NCBI GenBank assembly: GCA_947623455.1
Contig: OX392536.1
Span: forward strand, 37,329,465-37,393,464
Source: Mimachlamys varia
Taxonomy: Eukaryota; Mollusca; Bivalvia; Pectinida; Pectinidae
DNA: 64,000 nt
Reading direction: 5' to 3'
The stretch's first letter is position 1, and every line of letters begins with the position of its first letter. The notes below the pieces were generated by a model. The model worked only from the letters and a program-made list of their open reading frames with translations. It ran no database searches and was not told the DNA's origin. This document shows positions 46,018-58,010 of the stretch, piece after piece. A program made the position numbers and the translations under genes.

Positions 46018-46330
46018 TAACAGTGTCTTCAGTAATACCAAATATATTTCACGAGTGGGGCTAATATTTTTATATTTTTCACGAGTGCGCAGCACGAGTG
46101 AAAAATGTCAAAATATTAGCATCAGGGGTATGATACGTTTGGTATTACTGAAGATACTGTTGGATATTCTGTTTATTACATTTATATAGCAAAATCTACA
46201 GTTGCAGCTTTTGATTTTCACAAAAGTCGTTTGTAAGAAGCGCTCTGATTGGTCAATCAGAAAAAGTGATATTTTTCACTAGTTTTATAAAATGAATAAT
46301 TTTTTATATTTCACTGGTAAAAATGTAATG
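46018..46330 (+). mobile_element. Palindrome-rich repeat family, copy 1
   Basis: taacagtgtcttcagtaata opens the element and ggtattactgaagatactgt (about 46141-46160) mirrors it. Inside, atttttcacgagtgcgcagc and acgagtgaaaaatgtcaaaa form a hairpin. The tail runs to tttcactggtaaaaatgtaa. A second copy lies inverted at 59714-60069. Confidence 0.85.
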
Positions 46331-48870
46331 AAATGGAGTATTGACATTATGTTGCCAATGCATGTATATACAGTACTCGCAGCATACACGTTGTGCGTTC
46401 TGGGTTTTTTTAAATCAATATAGCGTGGTCTCTCTATGTTCGTTCTCTTTTCTCACCTAAACTCCCCTGGAGCACCTAGACCATTTCGGCTGATAAAACC
46501 TCATTGATCCACAAGCGACAAACACTCCCTGGGGACCCAAGGTCAACCTGGTGACCCTTGTGAATGAACAGCCACTACTTTTAACTGCTGACACACACCC
46601 GATGTTCTGTACACGACAGTTTCTACTATTACAACTGTTAAAATGTATGTCAGATTATCGTAAATTGCCCGATAATCTAAAATACACATTTCAACACTCT
46701 ATCATATTTCATTTTGAAACATCAAGTATTATTATTCAAACAATATTTACGCTACGAACGGAAACCCCAAAAAACGTTTTTTGATTTAAACATATTTTAT
46801 TTGTATCAGATATATACAGTGGGATTGGGCACACGTTTTCCAACTTATATTAAGCCCTTTTTAAGATGGAGAGAGACAGGGAGAGAGAGAGGGAGGGAGA
46901 GAGAGAGAGGGTTAGAATCGTTTAGAGTCAATTATGTATTTCTGAGTGGATTGACATATTCTCATATCATCTTCCGTTGGTAAATCGTTATTTCCATGTA
47001 GGAACAAATGCAGGTCTAGCGGGATAAAGTCATTTAATTCACGGAACAGAATGATTCTCTGGTCCGCATAGTTGTTACATGAAAAGAAGAAAAACGTTGA
47101 TATTGACAGTTGTGTAAATCTGCGACACAACCGGTCAAAAGGAAAATCCAAACTCAGATAGGGAGGTGTACTAGCCCTATAATTCAATCATTTTCACAAT
47201 TTGCAAATATTGAATTACTTAAAATGGAAATCAAGTACATTTGCATATTCTGAACCGTATAACTATTAAATATAATTGGAAATAAATATTTTTAAAATAA
47301 GAAATAAATAGATTGTCACTTTAATGTACTTATCTTAGTGCAACTTGTGTTTCGATAAAGTACATATAGGGTAAAGAACATAAATCAGAAACCAGCATCA
47401 AGTCGATAAGCACTATATAACTGTATATACAGATTACACATACGGACTAACAAGGCAAGCACACAGCACATGGTAAGGTAGCAGCATTAGATATACGCTA
47501 CATAATGAAACCAACACTAAACAAAGCAGGATGAAATTACTTAATTCAGCACCAACAAAAATGCAAATTATAAAAGGTACCGTATGGTATACTTAAACGG
47601 AAGTTGCGTGTTGGCAATATACATTACCTGTAATCAATAAGACTTACAGGATTACTACCAGGGGCATAACTTACAACCGCAACTCCGGCCGTCCCAGGCA
47701 TGCGTTATTTACGTCTCTGATACCATTAGGGAGGCTGTTCGGTACCAAGGTTTAGACATAAACTAGTGGTGTTGACCCTTGATGACCCATATTTTACAAT
47801 TTATGTAAGTAGAGTTGTATTCAGATGAACATTTATGTTTATTTCCAGAATACTTCGCATGTAAATGCTTTGACGCCATTGCGTTAAGTTCAGTTATCTT
47901 TATCAAGTCCACAACTAGAGTAGTAGAACTACATGTATCAGTGCCCATTCCGGGTATGCACACGTTTTTCACGTTGTTATTTGACTATTGTCTCACATTT
48001 ATTTACCAGTGTTCGTTCGACACCTAACTTCTAATGGTGGGAGCTGAATTTCAGGTATTGTTCCGTACGAGTCGTTTTTGGCTGTCGGCGATACAATATA
48101 CTAACCAATTGCAACAGCTGATGTAAGGAGGGGGTAGACAGGAGGGGTTAAACTGGTCCCGCGGCAAACGTGTTCCGTCGGCCGCTCCCGTTATATCTCG
48201 TATTATTTAAGTATTGTTTTACACCTGTAGATTTATTGTATCTATATATTTATAGATGAAACGCTGAATACATGTACATAAATTGAAAGATACAACCAGA
48301 GCCTTTTCATTGGAACTTCTATTAATAGTGTAAAATTAATATCGAAATATCGTTATCCACTGTTGTGATTACAGTAAGGAAACTAGAATCAGACTATATA
48401 TATTAGTTGTCAGCAAGCACAGTAATAGGTTTAGTGCTTAACCGTGTGCAAGAAGTCCACAAAAAACAGGGTATTTTGTTTTCTATCTATTGCAGTGCAA
48501 ATACATATTGTGTGGAGATACAAAAGAAAAATGCGGAACTAGTGTGCCTTGTTGGGGAACTGGCTATTATCTCAGGTGAAAACGTAGCACATCCTAATAG
48601 ATTATGTCGCAGAGTGTTGGTGCATTCCAGGCTCCAAGCTGAAACGTTGTTGGCTTACCAATTAAAAACTAAGATTTGGAAATTGGCTCAATAACTCATT
48701 TGCTCCATAATTATCTTAATTTCTTAATCAAGTATTACTAGTTTAATAAGCTTTTGGCCTCTTGTTCTTTATACCAATACCTTTACCGTACCGTTCTCTT
48801 TCTTTATTATCAGAGCGTATGAGAAGGGCATTGCGATATTGGTTTCTTCCTCGCATGTAATTTAATGATG
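46331..48870. other. Anonymous DNA; GA-rich microsatellite at 46866-46912
   Basis: A (ga)n-like block at 46866-46912 is the only repeat. An open frame at 48407-48694 lacks an ATG and any family signature, so I do not call a gene. Confidence 0.4.
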
Positions 48871-50930
48871 TATGGATATATATAGTATTGATGTGGGTGA
48901 TCAGATTCAATTACCTCTTCTAATAATCTCAAGTACTTCGTTAACATATCATTTCCAAAAGTTGCATTCTTCGGGCAGTGCGTATCGCTTCTTTATCCCG
49001 ATAGTCCATGTATTCCATGAACAAATGGGCCATAATGGGAGGGACTTACTACCAATAGCAGTGCCGGGCGTTGTTGATAGATATTGTTTTGGAAACTATT
49101 ATGTGTGTTGTTATCAGCACCAATTCCAGTAAATGCTTGATGTCCTGAGTCTGGAGCTGTGTGTATTTACGACAGGATCGGTCCGGTTTAATGCTGGCCA
49201 TTTCTGAATGATTCTGAGTGTATCCTCAATGGAAGTATTGGTAATGAGAGAGACAACATCACGTAGACGTGTTCGTCTTCCTGTATCATAATCGTAGACA
49301 TGGCTTCTAATAGGATGTCTTCAATTCCGAACCTGGTTTACGTACTAGCAGTTCAGGAATGTCAGCTAATGACCTGCTAATGGAACAGTGTAAGCAATTT
49401 ACCCGGTGAAGTCCACAATCCGCGGCCTCAGAACTTTCCTTGTTTTCTTGTTATAAATTTTGTAGATGACTTTAACTTTTGTGAATCACGTGTTTCTTTC
49501 GTCATATTACTGGTCGATATTATATCTTTTTATTTCAAAACTCTTGTCACCTGAAACTAAGTTGACAAGCCTCTTGAAAGCATGGTTTCTCCCATACTCA
49601 TTTCTTTTACGTTGCTATAGCAAAATCTTCAACTGAGATAGTTCATTCCCTTAGCGAGTAGCCGTCCTCAAATAACCTTAGCTGATAAAAGTTAAACGTT
49701 AAATGAATAACACCAAATTTAGAGTATTATTTGCTCGCTATTAGTAAGGTTCTTGTTTGATATATTAACTGCAATTTTAAAACATGATATCATTAAGAAA
49801 TGAATCTCATTTGGTCCTGTGTTGTGAATATTTCCCTACAAGACGGTTCAATTAAGTAAATTGGCATTGTTAAAGGTGTCAAACATTCGTTCACCTGTAC
49901 GCTAAATGCATTTCTTAAAATTCCCTGTAGTCGTGTTGTTATGTCATGCTTGAATAAGTCTATTTTACGAGAGCCTAAATATGACCAGTTTGAACAAAGT
50001 GTAGCCATTTCGATAGAGTTACAACACTATTGTGCATACGCTTTACAAGGCAGTCGAACATATTGTCGCGGACAACTCGTACACATTGTAATTTTATCCG
50101 ATAAAGGTGACATAGTTCATAACACCTTAGACATCGAAACGTCACATAAAACTCTTATTGGTTATGTACACAGGCACTGAAAAAGAGAGTCTTTTCAGGG
50201 TCTGATTTTTGTAAAATTTAACCGCTTGACGTATCAAGCTGAATTTTGGCAATTATTTTCATTATGGTTTTAGATAATTGATAACATAAAAAGAAAATTA
50301 CAAAAAAAAATGTTTTTTTTTATATGTTATTTTTTTTTAATATTCATATTTCGCTATATTATCTACTAGTACAGTGTATATATGTTTATTTTCCTGGCCA
50401 CAAGTATGTCCGTGGTTATGTAAAATAATCTTTACACAAAATGGTAGATCAAATTATCTTAGCTGATAAAAGTTAAACGTAGTAATGAAACCAAATTTAG
50501 CGAGTAACATTTTCTTGCTATTGGTGAGCTCCTTACTGGACACATTAACTACCATTTTGTCAACATAATATTCAGAGATGAAACTCATTTGGTGATGTGT
50601 GTATTTCTCGACAAGATGAAGTTTAGTCAAGTTGTTGCTGATGGTGTCGACCACTCGTTCAGCTATACGTTTTGTCCATCCCCCTAAACTAGTGCTGTTA
50701 CCCCATTGTTGAATTGGTTTATTTTGTAAGTTATGACCATGTTAAACAGAGTATATAGTCGAATCTAGCCATTTCAATACAATGAACTCAATTTTTGTAC
50801 ATACGCTTTACCGTACCGAATTTTGTGGACAACTCGAACACATTTTGACATTACTAGTCATTTTTGTGATGAAGGCCACATGATACTAGTCATTGATAAC
50901 ATCACATAAAACATTAATTGGTTGTGCAAA
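48870..50930 (-). pseudogene. Possible decayed coding region with a diverged internal duplication
   Basis: Minus-strand fragments read like protein but are broken: MEYMDYRDKEAIRTARRMQL near 49000 and HVYDYDTGRRTRLRDVVSLI near 49280. Two diverged direct copies lie at about 49672-50180 and 50451-50930, sharing ttagctgataaaagttaaac, tcatttggt and catacgctttac. Their minus-strand frames also align weakly (TTQDQMRFIS and THHQMSFISE). I do not recognise the family; a dead transposon gene is the simplest reading. Confidence 0.3.
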
Positions 50931-51249
50931 CGGATCCTGACATAACATGGTGGACTGTGTAGGGCCACGCGGTTTCAAGCAATTCACATCAACTTAATAC
51001 AAAAACAATTCTCTATCAAAATATATAAACAAATATTGTCATTAAAAATGATGCGGAATGAATGTGTTGTAATGTCCAGCTAGGTATATGAGGGGGGAAT
51101 ACTGCCTTACTTGCAAGCTAGCTTTTCCAGTCATGCGGTATAACCCGGGGGCCAGTTCATACTAGTTAGCGTGGTCAGTAGTAGTTGGAATGACCGACTG
51201 CACGTTACGATGTGTAGTGATGTATTTCAGGCTTTGTGCGTTCATGTCC

Positions 51250-51408
51250 TGGCCCTGGTTTCATCAACATTCCTGAACTTAAAAATCTCGATAGGAAAGC
51301 ATTACGGAATTTAAGGAGAAAATCTTTAGTTAAGGAACTTTCCTTAAATTCTGTAATGCTTTCCTAAGTAGAATTTTAAGTTAAGGAACGTTGCTGAAAC
51401 CAGGGCCT
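51250..51408. mobile_element. Fold-back MITE with ggccctggtttca termini
   Basis: tggccctggtttcatcaaca and ataggaaagcattacggaat on the left are mirrored by attctgtaatgctttcct and gttgctgaaaccagggcc on the right. Nearly the entire 159 bp can form one hairpin. Confidence 0.9.
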
Positions 51409-51559
51409 GTACGTATATGAATTTCAAGAATGTAGGACAGTGGGATATACATTTTATAGAAACAGAAACACTACATAATCGGACAACTTATATATAATAA
51501 CTGATAGGATACTAAGTTGTCATACACACTAGTACATGTATGTTGTATGTACAATAAAC

Positions 51560-51960
51560 CAAATTGTACGTGTACAAGATAATCTATTGTACGTGCCAAA
51601 AAATAGGATGTTGTACGTACAAGATAATCTATTGTACGTGCCAAAAATTAAGATGTTGTACGTACAAGATAATCTATTGTACGTGCCAAAAATTAGGATG
51701 TTGTACGTACAAGATAATCTATTGTACGTGCCAAAAATAGGATGTTGTACTACAAGATGCTAATTTGTACGAATTCGATCCTAAGATGTACGTACAAGAT
51801 ACTTAGCTGTATATACATTATGTTGTAAGTTAAACGCACAATATGATACGTGGTCCTTACAAGATAGTATGTTGTACGTACAAGATAATCTATTGTACCT
51901 GTCAAAAGATAGCATGTTGTACTACAAGATAGAATGTTGTACATGTACGTACAAGATAAA
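51560..51960. repeat. 45-bp tandem repeat, about 4 good and several poor copies
   Basis: tgtacgtacaagataatcta followed by ttgtacgtgccaaaaat recurs at about 45-bp spacing from 51567 to 51750, then decays to 51955. Because 45 is a multiple of 3, one frame encodes a repeating LYVPKIRMLYVQDNL peptide, which I treat as incidental. Confidence 0.9.
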
Positions 51961-52670
51961 TTCAGTTTAAAGTTGAACTTTTTCAGTTTAAAGTTGACCT
52001 CATTTGAAACTGTAATGTAATGATTTACCTTTATACAAATCTATATTTAGATCACCCATGAGTATTACAAGGAGGTTATCATACATAGTACTGATTTAAC
52101 TATCTTAGTGCTGGTCTACAGACGATTCATTACGGAAAGATAAGGGTTTAAATTGTATACACCCATTATACACTATTGTCTGTTATTCAAAAATACACTC
52201 AGTGGGTGTTGTCAAGTTTATAATCGCGCCGTCGTCTAACAGGAAGGCACGAAACATACCTTAGCTTAGCTGAGCATAGTACTGTCAGAGTTATCTTTCC
52301 TTATAGCCTTATAGCTCTCAATTTCTATTTTGTCTGTAGATTTTTGCTATTTATTGGCGGTCTTTTGATGCAACCGCTTAAGTGCATTTTTTCACTACAA
52401 TGACTATAGCTAATCGTCATTCAATAAACAGTTTAATTCGAAATAAGTTATGTGGTTGCAAACTTTATTTGTAATTAAATAGCATAATAACACTCTAATT
52501 TAAAATAATTCTAACAGGACTAAGTTTTGGCGAATAAGAAATTTGTAAATATGGTAAAAATTGAGGTAAATAGCTGTTTATAGTGCTATCTTAATTTGCC
52601 CTTCACATTTTATTTTTATTTGTCCCAAGTTTTGCAATTTGGAAGAGTTTGGTTTGACCTATGACTCTAA
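51961..52670. other. Anonymous AT-rich DNA
   Basis: No gene or repeat is recognised. Confidence 0.4.
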
Positions 52671-52674
52671 TAAT

Positions 52675-52932
52675 TTAGATCAGTAACCACATCTGTATGA
52701 AGCCATGGCCATATAATTGCAAAACCTTAATTAAATAAAATATCATTAGTAGCATGTTTTGTGATTTCTGTCTTTGATAAGTTAGCATGTCTCCACTATC
52801 TACAGTGAGGTCAGACTGGATCGGTTTGCGCCCAGGGACATTACAAATCGTTTGGTGGAAAGTTACGTCAAGCTTCGACTCGGATATAAAGAAGATATCT
52901 AACACTTTGTCGAAACGTGTATCTCCATACAA
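52675..52932 (-). pseudogene. LINE endonuclease-domain fragment
   Basis: The frame reads VLDIFFISESKLDVTFHQ, then CNVPGRKPIQSDLTVDSGDM. It matches the pattern of apurinic-type endonucleases in LINE ORF2 (D-I-hydrophobic-IxExKLD, then PGY and SDR), with PGR and SDL as changed residues. Only this short piece remains, and the frame becomes unlike the family after about residue 50. It lies head to head with the RT-tail fragment that starts near 52980. Confidence 0.6.
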
Positions 52933-52979
52933 ACATAATGTGTTAGGAGGTGTGTTTTGCTAAGTTGAGAGACAATAAT

Positions 52980-53310
52980 GTTTGGACGATGCTTTTTTTC
53001 CTGACATCTCGTTAATGGTAAATGTCACGGAGAAATATTCTACATCCTTTTATGGTGTAAAGATGGACGGTTTTGAATATGCCCATTAGGGGGCTTACTT
53101 CTTGTGATTGAGGAAAGGACTCGTTTGTCACTTTGATGATTTTATGTCTACTTCGATGTGACCAAGATTGACTTTGCGGGTGTCGATGAGAAGCAGAAGA
53201 CGCCTACTCTTACGGAACATCTGGTCTTAATTTCACAAGGGTAGCCATGTAAATATTTCCTTTTTTCTTATTTTGCACCTAGTTTAAATGATTTTGAGTT
53301 AGGATTATGA
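52980..53310 (+). mobile_element. LINE 3' terminal fragment (RT tail and 3' UTR)
   Basis: cacggagaaatattctacat, gtaaagatggacggtttt, gggtgtcgatgagaagcaga and gttaggattatgattttg align with the 3' parts at 38.9-39.3 and 59.1-59.4 kb. The coding part is too decayed to read. Confidence 0.72.
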
Positions 53311-53680
53311 TTTTGTTGAAGCTATGATATTTTCTAAAAAAAAAACCCAAACAATAATGGGTAAAACACGGGTAGATTTTTTACACTATGTCCGTCCTTC
53401 GACGAAGGAAATGGCATACTTGCGAAAAGGAAATCAGTGTGCTTGCTGGAATCGTTTACGTAAAATGTCAAATAAGTAAATCAGGTCTGAGATCAAGTAG
53501 CAGTCACAATTAACTGTAGGAAGGACTGATTTTCATAAGTGTATTCAATTTTCAAGATACTGTAACAATATCTTATTTATCATCTAAATTATAGCAATAT
53601 ATAATGTTAAAATCAAAATGTATACGCCTTTCCTGTCCATAGAAGTTACCTTCACAAAAGAAATTCGCTTTTCTATCATT

Positions 53681-56219
53681 TCATTTCAGAATATTTATTG
53701 TTCAGATCTTTGATACAATGGATTGGGCAACAGGCAAAGCCTATGAGCGCCCTCTCCTTACAGTTATAAACAGTTTATACACATCTTACTGAATGCAAAT
53801 ATAGATAAAACATACATAAATTAGTTACACATTGTTGACTATATGTCATTACTTTTTTATAATTTCATTTCGATATTGTTATAGAAATTGCTTCATGCTA
53901 TAGAGAATAAAAATTGCAAATAGGCGAATGGACAGCACATAGTACAATTTTGTGCTGGGATAAAATTCTATATAACAGTGTAATACAAAGATTGATAAGT
54001 AAATAGTTATAATCTAGTAAAAACGTTTAGTATCTTTAACGAATCTCTGAACCATCTCCAGAATTTTTGCATTAATATAGGTATCGAGATTTTGACATCC
54101 ATATAGGAAAGTAAGAGTAGTTAATGGAATAGTATCATTAAGAGTAGAAATAGAGTTCATGAGAATTTGCCTTTGACTATTAAACAGAGTACAATGGAGG
54201 AAGAAGTGATCACAATCCTCAACAGGAGAATTACAAGAGCAGGCAGGGGTATCAATTAAATGGGATTCAAAAAGATCTGAATTTAAATTACTGGAATAAT
54301 TTCTAAGTTGGCAGAGGGTAATATTGAATTTTCGATCACCATGGTATTTAAAAATATAATGAGATTGAGGTTGAGAGTCCATTTCATCCGAACGTAAAAA
54401 ATCTCTTTTTATGGATCCAATAGTCATTGAGGAATACAGACAGTTTGTATTATTCCATTCTGACATAAGTTTCGGGAAAAAACTGGCTTTATATAACTGG
54501 GTTCTAGGTAAAGGAACATCAAAAATTCTATTGTGACGAAGATGGTAATTGTCATTATTAATATTAATGTATGGTTGAAGTATTTCATAAACATGAGAGG
54601 GACATTTCTTATGATATATTTTATGAAAAGTAATATTTTGATGTAAATGTCTTCTCCTGCTAAATGGTATAAGACCAGATTCTCTATATAAAATATCATG
54701 ACTAGTACCACGTCTTAGACCTAAAATAATGCGCAATGCTTCCAATTGAATTGACTCTAAGACACTGCATTCACTCTGCGTGCAATTTGCCCATATGACA
54801 TTTGCATATTCAATAATTGGACGTATAAATGTGATATATATGGTTTCAAGTGATTTTCTATCAACTTTGTATTTTAGCATCCTAAGTATATTAATTCTTT
54901 TGTAGGCTTTTTCATAAATATAGTTGATGTGGTTAGACCAATTCGCATTGCGGTTGAAAACCAAGCCTAGATGTTTATGAATAGGAACATTAATGATAGG
55001 TAATTCATCAAAATAAAGAGGAGGATGCTGTGTCTCAGAGTCAAGTCGTCTGGAGAAAAGCAGAGCTACAGTTTTTTCTGGATTAAAGATAATTCCCCAT
55101 TTTCTAGCCCAGATTGAAATTTTCTTTAGATCATCATTTAATATATCAGCACATTCCTGTCTGTCTTCCTCAATAAGACCATATAAGGAGGTATCATCAG
55201 CAAATAATTTGACGTTTGAAGACAGATCATCACCAATATCATTAATATATAATAGGAATAAGAACGGACCAAGGACTGAACCTTGAGGTACCCCTGCCTG
55301 TAATGTTTTCCAATTAGACCTATATCCATCTATGACCACCCGTTGTTGCCTTTCATGAAGGTACGAGCTGAACCATTCTAGCATGTTATTACATATACCA
55401 TATTTTTTTAGTTTATAAATTAGACCGTCATGCCAAACTCTATCAAATGCTTTGCTAATATCACAGAAAATCATACGGGCCTCTTTCCCTTTGTCTAAAT
55501 GTTTTACAATTTCATCATATATAATTAAAAGTTGATATACTGTGGAATCTTTTGGTAAGAAACCAGACTGATTCTTGGAAATTATGTTATTTCTTGAGAG
55601 ATAGTTGAACATATACTTAAAGACAATTTTTTCAAGAAGCTTGCTAAATATAGGGGTTACAGATATTGGTCTATAGTTGGATGGATCACTTCTTTCTCCC
55701 TTGCATTTATAAATTGGGGTAACATGAGCATTCTTCCAGCAATTTGGCAGCTTACCAGTATTTACAGATGTATTAAATAAAATGAAAAGTGGTTTCACAA
55801 GAGACTGGGAAACCCCCTTTATGAATTTTGGAGGAATACTGTCTGGGCCTGAAGGTTTATTAGTGTTTAGAATATCAAGTTGGTCAGCAACGTCCTGTTC
55901 CGTTATTTCTATTGTCGAAAAGGAATGTCGGGGTCGGGGGCAGTCATGGGGTAAATCGTCAGCATTCTTATCACTAACAGATATCGAAGTAAAATAATTA
56001 TTGAAAGATTCTGCTTTGTCTACTGGGTGAATTTTCAGTTCGCCGTTGATAACTAGCGGAGAGTCATTTTCGTTTTTGTTTTTAAGATTCATAACCGATT
56101 TTGCAATACGCCACCATTTCCCAGGGGGTATGGATTTATCAATTAAAGAAGATTGAAGTTTAGATAGATATTTTTCTTTTGCTTCCCGGACTAAGGAAAT
56201 GACTTCGTTCCGAATAGAT
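53681..56219 (-). mobile_element. 5'-truncated non-LTR retrotransposon with 13-bp TSD
   Basis: The element is bounded by perfect direct repeats of cttttctatcatt at 53668-53680 and 56220-56232. It starts in the middle of ORF2 (5' truncation, usual for LINEs), encodes an intact reverse transcriptase, and ends with a 3' UTR containing tttgcctgttgcccaatcca and the terminal sequence aataaatattctgaaatga. The exact TSD and open frame imply a recent insertion. Protein style suggests the CR1/L2/jockey side of the LINE tree; clade not resolved by eye. Confidence 0.92.
54014..56218 (-). CDS. LINE ORF2 reverse transcriptase, 5'-truncated
   Basis: An open frame of about 734 codons begins at the truncation point as SIRNEVISLV and REAKEKYLSK, continues through an internal Met at 56092 and ends at 54014. 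Numbering from that Met: PSGPDSIPPKF at 80-90, NYRPISVTPIFSKLLEK at 139-155, CDISKAFDRVWH at 210-221, QAGVPQGSVLGP at 266-277, and the catalytic FADD at 297-300. A thumb/connection region follows (HLGLVFNRNANWSNHI, RPIIEYANVIWANC). The C-terminal part carries CSCNSPVEDCDHFFLHC, a Cys/His cluster typical of this LINE group. The endonuclease and ORF1 are missing through 5' truncation. The RT appears intact but cannot be expressed from a LINE promoter here. Confidence 0.93.
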   Translation of the reverse strand, partial: SIRNEVISLVREAKEKYLSKLQSSLIDKSIPPGKWWRIAKSVMNLKNKNENDSPLVINGELKIHPVDKAESFNNYFTSISVSDKNADDLPHDCPRPRHSFSTIEITEQDVADQLDILNTNKPSGPDSIPPKFIKGVSQSLVKPLFILFNTSVNTGKLPNCWKNAHVTPIYKCKGERSDPSNYRPISVTPIFSKLLEKIVFKYMFNYLSRNNIISKNQSGFLPKDSTVYQLLIIYDEIVKHLDKGKEARMIFCDISKAFDRVWHDGLIYKLKKYGICNNMLEWFSSYLHERQQRVVIDGYRSNWKTLQAGVPQGSVLGPFLFLLYINDIGDDLSSNVKLFADDTSLYGLIEEDRQECADILNDDLKKISIWARKWGIIFNPEKTVALLFSRRLDSETQHPPLYFDELPIINVPIHKHLGLVFNRNANWSNHINYIYEKAYKRINILRMLKYKVDRKSLETIYITFIRPIIEYANVIWANCTQSECSVLESIQLEALRIILGLRRGTSHDILYRESGLIPFSRRRHLHQNITFHKIYHKKCPSHVYEILQPYININNDNYHLRHNRIFDVPLPRTQLYKASFFPKLMSEWNNTNCLYSSMTIGSIKRDFLRSDEMDSQPQSHYIFKYHGDRKFNITLCQLRNYSSNLNSDLFESHLIDTPACSCNSPVEDCDHFFLHCTLFNSQRQILMNSISTLNDTIPLTTLTFLYGCQNLDTYINAKILEMVQRFVKDTKRFY

Positions 56220-56232
56220 CTTTTCTATCATT

Positions 56233-57430
56233 GTGTCCAATTGTATTTTGCCAATATGCTCTTAGGTAGAATAGTAAGACAGGGGTTTATTAAGAGAAAC
56301 ACGACAATATTAAACAGTCAAAATGTAAGGAATTTCATAGATTGATCCAAGAAATTGAATATAACAATATGTCCAATACAGAATGATATCAGTAAGCTTG
56401 TAATATAAAGATCGCCCCGACAATAATCCGTATTATGTTGGTGGTAATTCTGTTTGCATATTTGTTTCTGATTAGCCGTATAAAACACTGTGTAAATGAA
56501 AGGCACCTTTTATTCCCATCATTATCCAACGAAATAGGTGATAATCGTTTTATGTTTTCATAGAAATTCTAAACTTTTTGTTTGTAAATGATTTATAGTA
56601 CCGCAAACACAAATCAAATTTCCGTGTGCTGATTTGACAATATGATGGCCTTGCATTCGACAGGAAAGCAGAGCACATCTTTGTTCAGATTTTTTCTGAA
56701 AATTCAGCATGCAAGTGTATCATTATACTGCTATTTCTTTCTAATGCATCATTTGCGATTAATTTTGGATAGTTTTGGACTTCATAATACGACTTATAAC
56801 ATGCAATAGTCACATTTACTATCATTTTCAAATTGTATTCGTTCTAAATTTCTCCATGACTGTAAATGTAAGAAAGGTATAAGTATATTGTACCAAAACA
56901 TCTTTTCAAAATGCCTGTTCTTCACGAGTTCACGACAATTGTTTATATGTTTTTAAATTACTTTTTTTAAATGAGACATAGGCGGTTAAGATTGAAACAA
57001 TACGGTATGAAAAAGAAACTTATCTGTTTCAAATAAGTTAAATATTCGAAAACGTCAATGTGAAAGAAATTTATTGTTTCGTCACAGGTAAAATACTATT
57101 TTTTGACATTTGTTCTCTTTGGATAAGTGTGCTAATATAGCATTGTATATACACTGTAGTTCAATGATGGTTTATATTTGAGTAGATAATGTTGCAGGGT
57201 AGGCATGTCAGCTAAAGCACTAGTGTACGGTTTATGTATGGGGTATTCCTTATAGTTCAAAAATGTATTGATAATATGATTATCTATTGAACACCTATCT
57301 TCCGTGATATTAAGATATATTTTCTAGTTTCTATAATTACGCCCGAAAGCCTACGCCATGCTTATATACAATGTCAAGTTAATGAGGTAGCGGAACACAA
57401 TAGCACACTTTATTCAGTGGTTATTTTGGA
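56233..57430. other. Anonymous AT-rich DNA
   Basis: No gene or repeat is recognised. Confidence 0.4.
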
Positions 57431-57439
57431 TAATGAATA

Positions 57440-57690
57440 ACTCCTATGATACTCGGTTCTCATTTTGAGAACTTTATGTTGACTTGGATGTGACAAAGAT
57501 TTACATGACGGGTGTCGTCGATGAAGCAGAAGACGCTTACTCTTCCGGAACACCTGGTCTTATTCTCTTATACTTTTACAAGAGTCTCCATGTTAATCTT
57601 TCCTTTGTTCATATTTTGCCCCTGGTTTAATCGATTTTGAGTTTGAATTATGATTTTGTTAACGCTTCGGTATTCTCTTATGTATTTATT
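57440..57690 (+). mobile_element. LINE 3' UTR fragment
   Basis: tgagaactttatgttgactt, gggtgtcgtcgatgaagcag and aagacgcttactcttccgga match 59170-59410 almost base for base, with no RT coding part upstream. It is a severely 5'-truncated copy. Confidence 0.8.
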
Positions 57691-57859
57691 ATCCTATAAT
57701 ATTTTGCGTACCAACACTGGGAAAAAAATATATAATTACAAAAATTGGCATGAGGATGAGAAAATGGAAAGTGTGGACTTCACATTAGGAAAACCATATG
57801 TTATTGGTTAGAGATTGAAATGTTGGCATTACAAATGTCAAATAGACAATTTATTAAGC

Positions 57860-58010
57860 CAACACAATTCACTTACCTTTTGGTGTGCGCATGATGGGCG
57901 AACGGTGTATGCACGATGTGCGAACGATGCGATCCTGGGCGATTATTTCTAACGCACATGTGGGCGAACGATAAACTAACATTGTGCGATGACAATCGTG
58001 CTTGATGTAA
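57860..58010. other. gcgaacgat/gtgcgatg-rich stretch
   Basis: Short motifs (gggcgaacg, gtgcgaacgatgcgat, gtgggcgaacgataa, tgtgcgatgacaatcgtgc) recur irregularly. CpG content is higher than in the neighbours. Significance is unclear. Confidence 0.3.

Noticed and set aside
46551..47187. Overlapping open frames around the GA-rich microsatellite
   Set aside because: Composition follows the simple repeat and AT-rich surroundings; no signature of a real protein.
51536..51763. Peptide with LYVPKIRMLYVQDNL repeats
   Set aside because: The 45-bp minisatellite keeps one frame open by arithmetic. The array decays without regard to frame, and no splice or promoter signals adjoin it.
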